Positions 12,366 through 27,500 of a DNA stretch of 64,000 bases are shown here, one piece after another. Source of the DNA: Tubiluchus corallicola (Eukaryota; Priapulida; Priapulimorpha; Priapulimorphida; Tubiluchidae). The notes beneath the pieces are model-generated. The model saw nothing but the letters and a program-made list of their open reading frames with translations. It was not told the origin of the DNA and searched no databases. Position 1 is the stretch's first letter; every line of letters starts with the position of its first letter. Position numbers and translations under genes: made by a program. The stretch lies in assembly GCA_030141605.1 (NCBI GenBank), contig JAQGDQ010000013.1, positions 262,447-326,446 on the forward strand, in the 5' to 3' direction.

Positions 12366-12586
12366 TATATTATTTGATTAATAATTACCAAACAGATACA
12401 GGTGCTAATTCTATTTCAGTAGTAATCTATACATACACATATCAATATCATGGAAAATTAATATATTGATTGCACTCAAATTTCTTTTTCAATAATTACA
12501 AAGCAAAAGCAAAGAAAAATTAAAAATTTCCCTGTCATTTTAGTAAAATGACGAAGGAGAATAACAACAAAGTAGCAATGGTCATG

Positions 12587-15500
12587 CTAACTAGCAGTCT
12601 CGTGTGCTGTTCTTCTTTCCGCTGCCGCTCGCCTTTCATAATTGACCAGTCTTTGACCAACTAAATACCTAAAAGAATGAATAAAATGCTGAGGTGTCAT
12701 CGAAACGAATGTCTGTTTGAAGCCATGTTTCTGTATGATGTCTCCGTTTCAAGTTAACAGAAATGATGCAAAAAAATTTAAATACTCTGTTTTACAAGCC
12801 ACCACTAAATTAACAACATTATTATTACAATTAGCTGTTAACTGATAATAATCAGTCATTAAATTAGAATAATGATAATATAATTACATTATATCATCAT
12901 AATAATAATGATATAAACAATGCAGAACAAACCAAGTGTTAAAAACAATTTAGATGTTTCAGGGTAGACAGGGAAAGCAATCTGAAAAGGCTTTGAAAAG
13001 CATCAGTGTGCTTGCATAGCAAAATCGTCCATAAGTCGGCAATTAGGTCTGTCTAGCTTCTAGCTACACACATCATGAATCTCCATTTAATGTGGATCAT
13101 TTTGATACCAAGCGCATCGCTCTATGTTATTTCTAAGCTGAGATAATCCACGTTGAAGTTGAGGTGCAGGCTATGCAGTGAAAAACATAATCTTGAGAAA
13201 ATCGCTGTTAAAGTCAGCCACTGTTTTTTGTCGCGTCTCTACAAAACTCTTAGCAACTGTACGAAAGTTTGGTTGCTATGGACTTTGCAAGAGCACATAG
13301 AAGTTATGGTTAAATCCAGTAGATGGCTCTTCCTGACGAAGATTTGGGCTTGTCAAGAAAAAAAAACCTGAAGCAAAATGGTTGCTCCCATGAACTACTA
13401 CAAGAGTTTGAAAATACTTTTTTTTTCAATTGACATACTGGTTTCTAGGCAGAGAAATGGACACAGGGTTATAAAACTAATTTTTTAGTATTTTTTGCAC
13501 ATTTTCTTGATAATTTGATGCTAGAATATAAAGGTCCAAAATATTTAGCATTTGTTTTTATAAAAAACAAAAAAATAACATCAGACCAAAATTTTGGGAC
13601 ATTCTAACATCATAACACATAACAATGCCGACTTGTTGACAGTTTTGGTTTGCAAGCACACATATGTAATTTGTTGAAATTCATTTGTCAGGTAATTTGC
13701 AATTTATGTCATACTGATTGTCTTTTAGGTAACTGTTTGTCCAGTCCAGGTTTTTGGTCACTCCAGAATTAAAAATACAAACAGAATGTGTTTTTAATTA
13801 TGAGATGAATTTTCGAGTTAGAACAATGCACAATTTGTAAAATCCCAATACACTCAATCACCTATTTGTAATAATTTTCATATATAACATAAAAGCTAAC
13901 GCTACGTACTTGTCATTTTTAATATGCTCATAAAGCTTTTTAAACTGTTTCGCTTGGAAAATGAAGATGGCTGTAAAGAGTATGGCTAGCAGACAAGACG
14001 GGTATATCCTCCGTTGTACTAGGTGCTGTAGCTCATCACTGCCACCTATAGGCAGTTATAATAAACATTAATGCATATTGCACAAAAAACAAATAAGCAA
14101 AATCTGCATAATAGACAACAACCTCAGTGCTTTTTATAAACGTTTTTTGTATAGAACGTATTTGGTATTAAACAACTAACTAAAAGCAAAATGCTTTAGG
14201 CAAACTTTCAGATTTCTTGCATATGATTATATTTTATGATGTGTAGACCAGGGGCCATCCACATATAAGGATATCAAATAGGGTAGCTAGATGGCAGGAG
14301 ATGTGATAACACCATTATAACGCAAGGTCGGTACATGATTTGGTCAGTAGGATATCGTTATCTGACTTCACGCTTTTTTCACCAAGGCCGACTCAGTTTT
14401 TTCATCAAACCAGGCAGCTGCCTAGGATGCCAAGTTTTGGAAAAAGTTCTTTAAGCTTAACTTTAGCATAAATAATAATGTAATGTATGTGTCATTGCTT
14501 AAGTGCACAAAACTTTAATTTAATGAAAAAAAAACTGCATGAGTTATTCTTCTGACAAAGTTTGTGTCACTCACGCTAAAGGCGAACCTCTCTTCCCACA
14601 GCAAAACACTTTCTACTTTTGCTTCACTTAGCTTCTGAAGATAATGTCATTGAGTGCTGTGTTACTGAGTACTGAGTACTGTGCATTACCTTGCTTTTGC
14701 CCAGTTTACTTTGTATACAGAGAGTGGCACAGAAACTCTTTCATTTAAATAAAGGTTTCTTGCTATAGTGTTTAATTAATTATAGCAGATAAATCTATAA
14801 GAATTTAAGCTTTCAGGAGTGTAATACAAGAAACAAAAGGCAAAAAAGCTGCCGGACACTGAGCAGCAAAAAAATTCGCTAATGAATTATTTCCAGACCA
14901 GAATTATAGCTGTGAAGGTGATGAAACTAGTGAAATGGTATATATGAAAAAGTGAAGCCAGTGTTTCAAAAGTTCTGTGATGAAAAGGCTGAGTGAAAAT
15001 CTAACCAAGAGTATGAACATTGTATACAAAAAGAGCAGAAAATGCAGAAATTCTGATTGTTCCTGAAGACCAGGAACATGCATGGGATCATAATTTCAAT
15101 TTCCAATGAAATTAACATGAGCTGTAGATAGGTAATTAACAGTTAATAAGTACACTATAATACATGATGTAAGCATAGGTAATATTATACTTTATTACAC
15201 ACAACAAGAATTCAATTTTGTGGGTGGGATGCGTGGGGAATGGTTGACAGTTGAGGAGGGGGTGCTAAAAATACTTTTGTCTAGCGCGTCTTACTACTTA
15301 GAGCCGCTACCTGTTTTTCACATGTGCGTGTCAGTAGCGGATAATTGTACCTCCCAATGCCAGCAGAAACCATTGACGGCTTCCCGTTAAATAACACAAG
15401 TGATATTGTGGCCTGTCCTTGGGAGGTGGAAGCGTACAAAGTGTACAAAAAGCTACATCGATTGGGGTATATGACAACGCCACTATAACACAAAGTAGGT

Positions 15501-18500
15501 AGACCTCGAAAACAGCCGAAAACTTGACGTCATTATATGCGGATTGCACCCCATTCCTAAGTGACTTTTCAAAATTAGTCTGTATTGTATCACCAATTTT
15601 TTCATTGTTTGCTTATTCTATTGGGCCACATGGTTTTTTAAGCCCCAGATATCTCAGCTCTGTGTAAAAACAATGTGGTAATCTTTATCATAAGATATGG
15701 TTTTTAAACATAGGCAAAAGGTGATTGGAAATTTGGTGTCTGCTCAATAAGTGAGTATTTTTGTTGACTGTGATAACACTGGTAAGATATCAAGAATAAT
15801 ACTCTAAGCATGTCACGAACTAGCTACAGATGCTTTAGCCACGTTCAAGTGTGCACACGTCTTCTCTCAGTGATTATTCCAATCGTAAAAGACAAAAATA
15901 AGAAAATCACAGTCAGAAGTAATTACAGGCCAATAGCACTCTCCTCAGTGTCTAGCAAACTTCTTGAAATCTTAAACAGGTACAGCCATTTACTTTCGTT
16001 AATGCCAAACCAATTTGGTTACATTGATAAATTAGGAACAGAAATGTGTCTGTACACCATGAAAGAGGTCATTTTAATTCTGAAATGTTTAAGGTCATAA
16101 ATGGAATTCGCCAAGGTGTGAAAATGTCTCCTATTTTATTTAATCAATACTTTCGAGATTTAAGCATAGGTCTTTCATCAACTGGTTTTGGTTGCCAATT
16201 TGGAAATACATACATTAATCACCTGGTTTTTGCCGATGATGGGTGTTTAACAGCATTGACTACAATAGCGGATACATATGTCCACTACGGAGACCTACAG
16301 TGATAAATGTCGAAAAAACGAAATTTCTAACTATTACTCTCACTAGTACGCACCAGTTCAGTTTTCGGTCTGTTAGTGCAGCTGGTAGCATAATTCGTCC
16401 ACGCAAAACTGAGAAATACATAATTTCTGGAGATAATAGGGATGATATTGATATTATTAGGCAATAATTCGTCCACGCAAAACTGAGAAATACATACTTT
16501 CCGGAGATAATAGAGATGATATCGATATTATTAGGCAACAAAGCATTTACTTGGTTATAGCAAATATAATCATGAGAAAATTTTGTCATTGTGCAAATAG
16601 GGTTAAAAGTCGTATGTTCGATTTGTATTATAACTCATGCTATGGAATGCAACATGGCAGCACTTTTACAGTTACAGTTTAACTAAACTTAAAGTAGCCC
16701 ATAACATCTTTAAATGGGAGGTATTCAATATATTCATATGATGACAGTGCTAGAACTATTTCAGTAAATCATTATGTTACTTACCTTGATGTTGTATATA
16801 GAAAAATGACTTACAGTTTGTACATGAGAGTAATTCATAGTTCAAATTCATTAATTAAGAGCATTATCTGAAAGTGAAGTGGCTTTCACGTCTGACATTA
16901 GAAGACAGTGGAGGGAGTTATTATATAGAAATTATAGTGCAAAGCATAGTAGGATCATTTATTTCTGTGTGTATAGTATAAAATGTTGTAAATATTACGT
17001 AATTGTGGTGTACATTTTTTTATTCGTGCGTAACTATAAATTTGGTTCAAAATCAAACGTTAAATCAAATCAATCAATGACATGAACAGTGTGAGAGAAT
17101 ATAAGCTGAGAAATGAAGCTGTCCAAAAGCAGTTTCTTGTGGCTGCTTTTCATCCATTTACTGATCAGACTCAGTGTACCTTAGCTTTGGTCACAAAGTG
17201 CATATCGTGGCCACTCTGCTATTCATCACGTCTCCAACTGGTAAAACATAGGCATGGAAATGAATACGAGAACTTTATGACAGGAAGAAGGTAGGTAATC
17301 AGCTTAGCTTCTGTATATGTGTGGACATACAGCGATGTACTACTATTTTATCTATACTCATTTTCATACTCACCTAATAATGGGACTATAGAATGAGCAG
17401 TGACGTATGGAACAGCTAAAGCGAGGCCAAGGCAAACAGTTACAGGCAGACACAACCGCCTCAATATGTAAGTGAGATTCATGTTTCTGAAGCCATCATT
17501 ATAAACCTGTTACAATAACACAATATTATCAAATCACTGTCATTGTACACCTTTTACAATATAGCATTACCATTATCATACCAGAACATTTACAACAAAA
17601 AAAAATATTAAAATATTAATAGCTATACAGCATGTAATTATATAATGCTATTACATCACTGTCACTATATAACTAGAGCGCTAATGCAGTATAATCACAA
17701 GACCACTGTTTGTAAGTTCTTGCGACACTGCCCTATTCCTATCACTGCATATTTACAGGGTATGTGCAACATCACTCAGGTTCCAAATACCATTATATAC
17801 TAGTACTATATCACAATACTATCACGTCATTGTACATTTTTTTGTAAAAATGTAGAATATTTCTACATCATTTATTATATAGCTAGCTCGACTATGCAAT
17901 TCTATCACATGCCCATTAATTCTATAAATACTGTAAGTTTGCAACAATTCAATATTTTTTACCACTCTTTGTAGTTGTTCATGGGGTACACAAACAAAAA
18001 AAACAATCAAACATCCCTCATTACCTGTTCAATGACCTGTTTCAACCACCAGTTTGGACCCATCATTGTCATTGCACACAAGATCTTCAAATGTAACACC
18101 CCAAGTGCCCAGTCCTAGAAAAGCAAATCATTTATGCACACAACACATTCCGGACATTTTCATACACAATCAATTTTTTTAAATAATAGTGTGAAAAAGG
18201 GTATAATGTATTTCAATAAGATGTTGGTAAACTAATACAGCAGTATCAGTACAAATTATAAATCTTAGTCTTATTATTTATCAATTTATAAATTTCATTT
18301 ATCAATAAAATTATAAATGATAAAACAGCATCAAGCACATTTTGAACATTTAGTGCAAAGATAGCATAAGCACATTCCATTTTTTACTTCTTAATGGGTT
18401 TCCACCCCGCACGCTTTCTATAGTGACAGTTCATTGAATGCAGACTGCAAATTTCTGAATGCATTTCCTGATAAACATATCCTACCTGCCAGGGAAAGTA

Positions 18501-21500
18501 GATCGGAGTCTGATTGAGTGGAACACGAACAGGAGCTACAACTACCTGCTCAAACAGACACCCCAACAGCAATGGGACAAGGCCGATTAGCACTGCAGCT
18601 GCTATTACAGACTTAAAGAGCTGAAATAAAGAATAAGAATTAATTTATTTGCAAACAAACTTATTTTTGTATCATAAATTACACCAGTTTGATGTCAATA
18701 CAGGTGCCACATTTTTATTTAAAATCAAAAATGTTGATGGTGACTAGGGGTGATATGTATCGGAATTTCAAGATTTTAAATTCGAATCACACTTGAATTC
18801 AGCATTAAAGACATTTGAATAAATTTTAAATTAGTAATCTCGAATCAGTAGAAGCAAGTAGTCCGTTTTATTCAGAAGAATCATCAGTGGTAAGATCATG
18901 CATATTGCTTGATTTTATTCTATCATAACAACTATAATAACTTGTTAAAGAAGTTACAGAAATTTTCTGTGTACACAAATAATGCCTAAATTGTGCTGAC
19001 TGCATGATGTTTATAAACTTCAAATCGATGCACAACTTTATATTATAGATAAAACTTACTACATATGAGCTAATGATCCAGTTTTTCTCTTCTTTTTTAG
19101 TTTTGACATTACTGATGTAAAGTAACTGCATTTTGTGTTCTTTTAGTTTTGCAAGAAATTTAACGCTATAAATACTTTTACAAAGTGTAAGCAAGTGAGT
19201 GTGCATGCAAACAAACTGTCGAACAAACAAACAAGAAAGTAAACAAGTAGACACATAAACGAACATGAATGCGATTCATTGTCCCAACTAAGTTGATAGA
19301 GAAAATAAACAAATGAATAAATAGATAAATAAACAATTTACACATTTTAAATTTTTCTTTAAACACAAATTCTTTCTCAGTTAACATGCAGATGACATTT
19401 CCTAGACTCTATAATTGACGATTTTCTGTTTGCTGAGAAGCTGTGAGGAAACCATCAGCTATTAACCTGATTAACACTAGAATCGATACAAATGTTAACA
19501 CAGTTGTCATATTTGCAAAGTGGTGCGTATTTATTCCGCAATCCAATGGCCTCCTTCTATTATGTACAAAAACACCATGTTTAGTTTCTGGGGAGTGTTT
19601 CCATGGCAACCCTGACTGCTTTTGTTTCAGGTAAAACAGTTTTGTGGTGATAAAATACCTGACAACGCATGTTGATCATTTACATGTGTCTCAGCTCAGA
19701 ACTTTGAAGTAAATGTGCAAATGATCATCATTTAAAGCTGTTTCATGCATATATCGGGACATGTGAATTTGCAAAAATGGGTATAAAGGCAATGCTTGCT
19801 ATTCTAATGCTTATTTCATCTAGGCATCAAGTGACAGCAATAAGAATAATTCTGAGCAACAGAAATTCCTCTCCCTTCACGGATCCACTGCTGAAAACGC
19901 TAAGTAGCTTCCTTACGAATGAAATAGGTGAGATAGTTAACATAACCACAACGAATCTTGAAGCAGAGCTGCAAAATGGCTTGTGTAATGAACGAAGTGC
20001 CAGTCCCTCAGCTGTGGTTGACATCAGTCGAAATTCTGACCTTTACAAAATGGCTTCATCCACAGCTAAGGAATTTGAGGTGCCCTTTGTATCATACCAA
20101 CCAGAAGAAGAATGCAGTGAGGAAGCCGAGATTGCAGAGAACTTGGAAGTCATAAGTTCACTTCCAGGTGAACCAGTGGAAGTAAAAATGCAATCACCTC
20201 CTGACACGTCTATAAATGCTATAATGGACATCATCGATAATGAAGGCCTTGACAATGCTGCTATGTTTTTTGATTCTGAAATAGTGAGCACAGATGCCGT
20301 CTACAATGAGCTAGTCGCACAACTTCAGATTCCATATATTTTTCAAGAAATTGTTGACAGTCACAGCATTACTAAAGAGCAATTTGTCATGGTAAAAGAA
20401 AGTGCCATAGAAAACATTTTTGTAGTCAGCAGAATTAAAGAGGCAAACCGCTTAATACACACAGGACAAGAATTCAGAATGCTGTTATCAAATGGCTTCA
20501 GATGGTATGTTATCACTTTTGGTGAAGGAACTCTCACGCCATCTGTTGACCTTGATTACAATTACAACACTACAGTAGTACACATAAAACCCATTAAGGC
20601 ACAGCAGATGCTTCATATGCGTATGGCTAAAGAATTGGAGGCACAAAGAATTTTGGTTACTGATGATCCACAGTACATCTGGTATACTGACCTCCTGACC
20701 CACACGACAAGAGTTGTACGTCAGCTCAACAGAGAGAACAAACTGGCACAAAATCGAAGCAATGAATGTAAAACTAAACACAGCACTTCAGCTGAGTTTG
20801 GCAAACTGCAGACAAGTGATCTAGTCAGGGCATTTGAAGACGTAAATAGTAGAGACCTGGCTTATGGACTGTTCCAGTGCTTACCTAATGCAACTTGTTC
20901 TCAAGATACTCCTTTTGAGCTCTACAGAGTGTCACTGAAATTTGGAAAACAAAAAAGTAGATACAAATCTTTGGGAATCTGGTCAGTTTCAGCAGGACTA
21001 AGAAAAACATCAAACAACTCCTTGCTCACTATCACGGGGAAGCGATTTTACAAGATCACAACCGACATCGATGCGAAACCTTTCATGATGTTAAAACCAA
21101 ATGTAAATGTCAACAGCACAGGCAATGATGCTTATATCGGTTTCTGCAAAGACATGATAGATTTAATGGCTGCTGAAATGAATTTTAATTATTATCTGTA
21201 TGTTCCTGATGATGGTGAAGTGGGACGTCAATATGACAATGGGACATGGACAGGAATGGTACAGGAACTGATAGTTCAGAATGCAGACATGGCAGTTTCC
21301 CCGTTTTCTGTTGTAGCTGAAAGAGAGGCTGTCATCGACTACACAGCCCCATTCTTTGAACAAGTTGGCATACTGATCTCGATGAAGGCCCCTTACTATG
21401 ATAATTCACTGCTGAAGTTTGCTAACGTCCTAGAAGGAAAAGTGTGGATTTGCATAGTGGTTGCACTTTTTGGAACGTCCATCATACTTTGTGTGTTTGA

Positions 21501-24500
21501 CACCTACAGTCCATATAGCTACCAAAATAATAAAGAGAAATATGTCAATGACAACGAGAAACGAATCTTTACTTTAAAGGAAAGTATGTGGTTTTGCATG
21601 ACATCACTTACACCACAGGGAGGTGGAGAGGTGCCAAAAAATCTTTCTGGTAAATTCGTGGCAGGAACATGGTGGATATTTGGATTTGTCATTCTAGCTT
21701 CTTACACAGCAAACTTGGCAGCTTTTCTTACTGTTCAACGCTTTGATGCATCAGTGAAATCTCTTGATGACCTCGTTAAACAACACGATGTTAGCTACTC
21801 TGCTTTGCAAGGGTCAAGTTCAAAACTCTATTTTGAAAGGATGAAGGACATTGAGTACAAATTTTATGAGATTTGGAAAGACATGAGCCTAAACATTAGT
21901 GCAGATCCAGCACAGAAAGCCAAGTTTGCAGTCTGGGAGTATCCACTGAGCGAAAAATACACACGTATATGGAACAACATGGTAAAGACTGGGTTCCAAA
22001 ACACTGACGAAGAAGGTTTTGCACAAGTCCGAGCTAGTGAACAGGGGAAGTTTGCCTACATGGAGGATGCAACTATTGTCAACTATATGGCTGAAACAAA
22101 TTGTGATCTAATTGCTGTAGGAGAACAGTTTAGCAAGAAGCCATATGCCATTGGTGTATCCAAGGGTTCACCTTTAAAAGAGGAGTTATCAAATGCCATT
22201 CTCAAGCTACAGAGCGAGCGTAAACTTGAGGAACTAAAACGCAAATGGTGGAAGGAAAAGAGTACTTATTGTCCCTCAAAGGACAACCAGAACAACGGGG
22301 TTACCTTCTGGAGCATTAGAGGAGTTTTTCTTATTGTGCCTATTGGCATTGTTCTCTCTTTAATTGCATTGTCTTTTGAGCACTGTCGAGAGCGACCAAA
22401 ATTAAAAACTACAGCCATCCAGCCCATCAGCATCAAGGTAAAAGAACCAAGTCAGGATGTTAAAATAATTCGATATTGATCTTTTATGCTGTATTGGCAT
22501 TATGCAGTAGCTGTCTTTTTACGAAAATGTTGGCAGAACGTCTTCTGTAATACTCATGTACGTTGCCACCTCTTGTAAACATGGTCTATTAAGTTTTCTT
22601 ATCAAATGATCAAGGGCCACTCAGAACTGTTCCTTACAGCAATCACAAAAATGACATAGTTAGAAATGAAGTAATATCAATGTAACAGTGCCATGCATTC
22701 AAAAATTCCAATTCTTGAACAGTTTACATTATGACAATCAATTTGTACAATTACGTTACGTAGGTGCTAGGCACATGTAATATTAAAAAGGTAAATTCGT
22801 AACAGCCTACGAGTGATACTAAAGTAACAAAATGTTTCTACATGATGTCACAGGACTTTTGCACTATACATTACGTTACATCAAAGGACATTCAAGTTGT
22901 AGTGCAGTATGCATGTATTTCGTTATGCTGATAGCAATTGTTTTATTTTCAAAAGTGAAATTAAGTTAGGAATGTCTCAGTGACATATTGTCCTGCGAAT
23001 GCAGCAAAGCAAGTTTTTTTTATTTTAATAAAAACAAGAAATACTACAATGGTTACAGTCACAAAAGAACAATTAGAAAAGATTACCAGACACTTGGTAG
23101 CAATAACAGTTAAATCGATCACAGGTTTTTCAGAAATCAAGAATGCATCATTAATTTTTTTAAATCGCTTATACACAGGAACTGACACGAACTCTTTCTC
23201 TGCCCAAGTGGGTCAAATATAATATACATGGTAGCAACAAACGAAACAGTCTCATTAGTACGCAACACACACCTGAAACACAATGCACAATTATACCTAA
23301 CTCAAACAGAAGTTAAGTACACTGGGGTGTAACAATCGTCAAACTTTTAAAACAATATTACTTAAATCTTGAATTTTCATTTTACTTTAGAAAGAAATGT
23401 GTATGTTTCTATAAAGTCACTAGCTAAGGCAAAAAACAAGCAGCAACAATTTTTGTATTCGAGTAACAAACTCGCATAACAACAACTATATAAAAGAAAA
23501 TATAAAGATAAACGAGCATTTCCCACTACTATAGTGAAAGGTCGGAGTTGTGTGTAATATTTGTTCATGCTGGATTGTCATGTAATAGTAGCACTCTTTG
23601 TGCACTTTAGAATTATTCAGAGTTCCAAAATGGCAGGTGTACCCACCAAAACGTTAGTGTTTATATTTTGTTATTTATGTTAATAAACTGTTGATAAAAT
23701 AAAGGCTAAAAATGCTCGTAAGTGAAAAACTACAATCTAATAAAAGTTCTAAAATTGACTCTTAATAGCCTTGCAATGTTAGCAATATTAAATATTTTGG
23801 CTATAATAAGTTACTTTATTGATTGTATTTACTGCAGATACAGCATCTACTGCTAATTAGAAAGTTTCTAATTAGCAGTATCTCACGATATGGAACAGTT
23901 ACTTTTTATCATCTCATAAGGAGATGAGATTAAGATTCTTCTTAATTTAAGAATTTCATCATTTTAGTGTATTTGCTTAACATTTTAGTAATTTTACCTC
24001 TTTTTCTTTTAGTTGTTTTGAAGTTTAAGTGTGTACGTCGAACAAGTGTGGAATAAACAATAAAAAATAAAAAATCCGAGTTTCTGTTTGCACCTTTCAG
24101 GCAAAAGTGCTTAGTTTCTGATATTAGATGATGATAATTTAACTAATAAAAGAAAAAGCATCGACACTAGTGCCATCTCTTGAGAGTAAATGTGATGTAA
24201 TTATGGGTATTGGACAAATTTTTTTTAATGATCAACTTTTGGGTATACAGACATTTTTGTCAAATTTAGGTTGCTGGCTCTGACTCAGTCGGCTGCTTTT
24301 TGCTAGGCAAGAACTTATTAAATAGTGTTACTTCTATTAAAACCTAGCAAACTGACTCGGTAACTGTTTGCAAAAAATTTCTTGACACCAGATAATTTTG
24401 TAAATGATTGTAGAAACAAAGTTTTAACTACATAGGCCACTTTCAAGCTTAGAATAAGTGCATAACATTTTCAAAACAAACAAACCCCTACATAAGTTCA

Positions 24501-27500
24501 AAATGAAAGGTGTTTTTAAGACACACGTACTATACAAAGTGACAGAGTCAATCGGCTTATTTAACACCAACTTCTTCAGAACAAATAATCAGTGCATATA
24601 TGCACTAATATAAAGTGCATAAGAACAATTCTAATTATGGCAAATAATCTTTGCACATAATGACAAATTGTAACTATGACAAATTATTGTACGAACCAGT
24701 AAGAACCATTCTTTTAACTTGTTATAGATGACATCTGCACCACGTGGCAACCAGCTGTAGAGTAAACCGCCAGAGCGTAAAACAATCCAGCAAACATACA
24801 GACCACAAGCTGCAGTGTATAATTCATGTATGCTAGTATCTCCCATCCATATTGCCATCACTTGCCTTCCAGTCCATACTGCAACATTAGTAATTCAAAG
24901 CAGTTAATTATCACAGAGCAAGAAATGTCAACAATTATTTTCCTACAGTATTATCTGATCGAATGTAATTTACAGGTTGAACTATTATACGTAGATGCAC
25001 AAGATATAACTTGTAAAATCACTAAATGACTCGTGTAACACTATAGCATGAATGTAAGTACAGAGATACCTGGTAACATTAAATGAACTGGAAGTAAAAG
25101 GTTGTCTTAAGTGTATGAGAAAAAAGAAACAAAATCAACACAAATCGCAAAACATCCAAGTCCAAATCCAGGCTTAATTCTTTTCTTGCACATTTTTCAG
25201 CTAATTTTGATGTCGAAATCTTACTAATTGTGGGTTTATCGTATAATGACTCTGAAATTTGTCTCTCTACCTGTTTATTGTTGTGTAACTTAATTTTGAA
25301 CTTTGTTTTGCCAAACTGTGGAATTTTCTAGTGTGAAGTTAAAACCTATTTTTTTGTTAAGTATTGTTAGATCAATGACAAGAAATCTCCCAAAACAAAC
25401 TTGAATAAAAAACATGTTCACAAAAATTGGATTTAGCGGCAATGGTAGTATACCTAACTGATACAATGACTTGAATAAAATTTTAAAAAAGTCAAGTCCT
25501 GACAAAACTGCCCATGGAGAGAATGAGAGAGTCAAGGAGACAAAGACGAAGAGCAAGAGAGAGAGAGAGAGAGAGAGACAGGAAGACAGAGAAGAGAAAG
25601 AAAAGTGGACAACAATTTAAAGCATTATCGACTACAGTTTCAAGCTAATTATGATATAAAAAATGTAGCTGTAACCAAAAATTTGTCTACTGGTTACAAC
25701 AATAATCGAGAAAACGCAGTAATATCATTATTAAAAGAATGTACCTGGTATTATAAGACATACTGTACTACAGAAGAATAACGTTGCCAGCAGCAGCAGT
25801 ATGAGTACCAAAACCTGTAGAAAGTAATTCATCAGATAGCAAAACATTCAAAATACTGTTACACAATAACAGTCAAGTCGTAAACATTTATATATTAATT
25901 ATAATGTACAGCTTTGCATTTTTATCTAAGGCATTTTAATTAGATCATTTAATGCATAGTTTATGGAGAGCTTAGCAACAAAAATCTAAACAAACTCACC
26001 CTAACTCCAAAAAAATTTGGCCGGTTGTATGGTTGGAACCCCGTTGGTCCTCCGCCCTGCAAAATTGCTTGATGCTCAGCTCCTAGACCTTGTAGTCCTT
26101 CTATCGGTGGTAATGGCTGTATATGCTGGACTGGCTCATTGCCATTAATTACGTTCTGGTAAAAAAAATTATGTATCAAGTACACTAATATTACGAAACA
26201 ATATATGGGTCTTGAAATGTTGAATATGACATATATTCTGCTCATTAACACTAAAAAACAGATCAAAAGCAGACAAAACAATTTTGTTCTAGACTCGTCT
26301 ATCAATAAGTATTGAAGATTGGCACAATGTCTGAAATATTAACAATTTTCAAACAAAACATCGCCTACTACGTATTCAATGTTTTAAGTTTTCGGATTGC
26401 AAACATATTTGCACCAAAAACGTGCGTCAGTCTTCTACACAGTGCTTGGTGACTATGCACAACTAGAGATTAGAGAAGACAACTCACATCATACTTATAA
26501 ATAATAATTATTAGATAGTAAATAAATGCTGAAAAAATATGTGTAGCATTATAGAGGTTTCGGTATTTTTAATTATGAACTATGATGAGTCTATGACTTA
26601 TCAGATGCAGAATTAGGTTCAACATAACCTATTTGATCTATTTTTCTATGAAATTATAAAAAAATAAAACTGTGATCAGAAAGAAGACATGTAATAAAAT
26701 TCTGGGCTTGTATAAACTAAATTGTACATTGACATCGGTAGTGAATTACTATATAAACGACAATACAAGATAATGAGGATTCTAGTTTCAGCATAAACAT
26801 TTTCTTACTTCTTCAGTGACTGGAATATCCCCCAGTAGGTACGATCGCAGATTCAGCATCCGTGAGACACCCATGCACCACAGCTTCACCAACTTCTTCA
26901 TCCATTGACGCGTGTGGCTCTGCTCCAGAAGAGCTGGTAAGATGACTTGTAGCAAAAGGAGCTCCAGAGACAGCTCACTTACTGGGGCATCGCTGAAATA
27001 TGTATATTTATCTGTCAAAAGTTCTACCAATGTTTGACAATGATGTCTTTTAAGAAATATTATGAGAAGTATCATCAACAGAGGTTATTAGAAAGAAGAA
27101 GCCAGTTGCAATATTAATGCTGTAACTTAATTTGCCATAAGCTAGTATGACAAAACTGATGTTACTATTAGAGATAACCTCCATTACAGAAGGAACCTTA
27201 AAAGTGTAAGTTATACATAGTAGGTGTTGACTCTCACTTAAATCTTTACCAAATCATTCACAATGTCTTTAATCTTGCAGGATGAAACACGATATTTTAA
27301 AATTACTTTATCTATCTATAGCAAACCAACATGTCCGTGAAATTTTGTAACATTGTTATAGTTCTTGTAATGGAAAACATTTTAACGCATACAAGTTATC
27401 AAAAATTATTATAAACAGGTTCCTCACGAAGTCTTAGTGCTAAAGTAGAGTAAAAAACCTTAAGAACATTTTGTAACACCACGGCTAGTTCTCCCTTAAT

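Larger units (their letters stand above)
8866..12586. other. Convergent intergenic region between ENTR1 and MARCHF6
   Basis: No coding exon is visible. The region must contain both 3' UTRs. Candidate ENTR1 poly(A) signals (AATAAA on +) lie at 10040 and 10583. Candidate MARCHF6 signals (AATAAA on -, TTTATT on +) lie at 11539 and 10572. Two related hairpin repeats sit at 12061-12193 and about 12258-12365, just downstream of the MARCHF6 stop and possibly inside its 3' UTR. Confidence 0.55.

Noticed and set aside
15281-15493. Minus-strand 70-codon frame near the LINE
   Set aside because: It lies in decayed repeat debris with small palindromes; no protein family recognised.
14230-15560. Paired GATAACACCATTATAAC-like and GACAACGCCACTATAACA segments suggesting a 1.3-kb transposon
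   Set aside because: The two segments are in direct, not inverted, orientation and too diverged to set boundaries.
18868-19266. 132-codon minus-strand open frame upstream of the Ir25a-like gene
   Set aside because: It overlaps simple AACA/AATA-type sequence, has biased composition without domain signature, and lies in MARCHF6 intron 17.
19777-22479. AMPA/kainate glutamate receptor
   Set aside because: The pore [11 protein letters not shown] and the segment after TM3 fit Ir25a and not the synaptic subunits, which have a Q/R-site pore of a different type.
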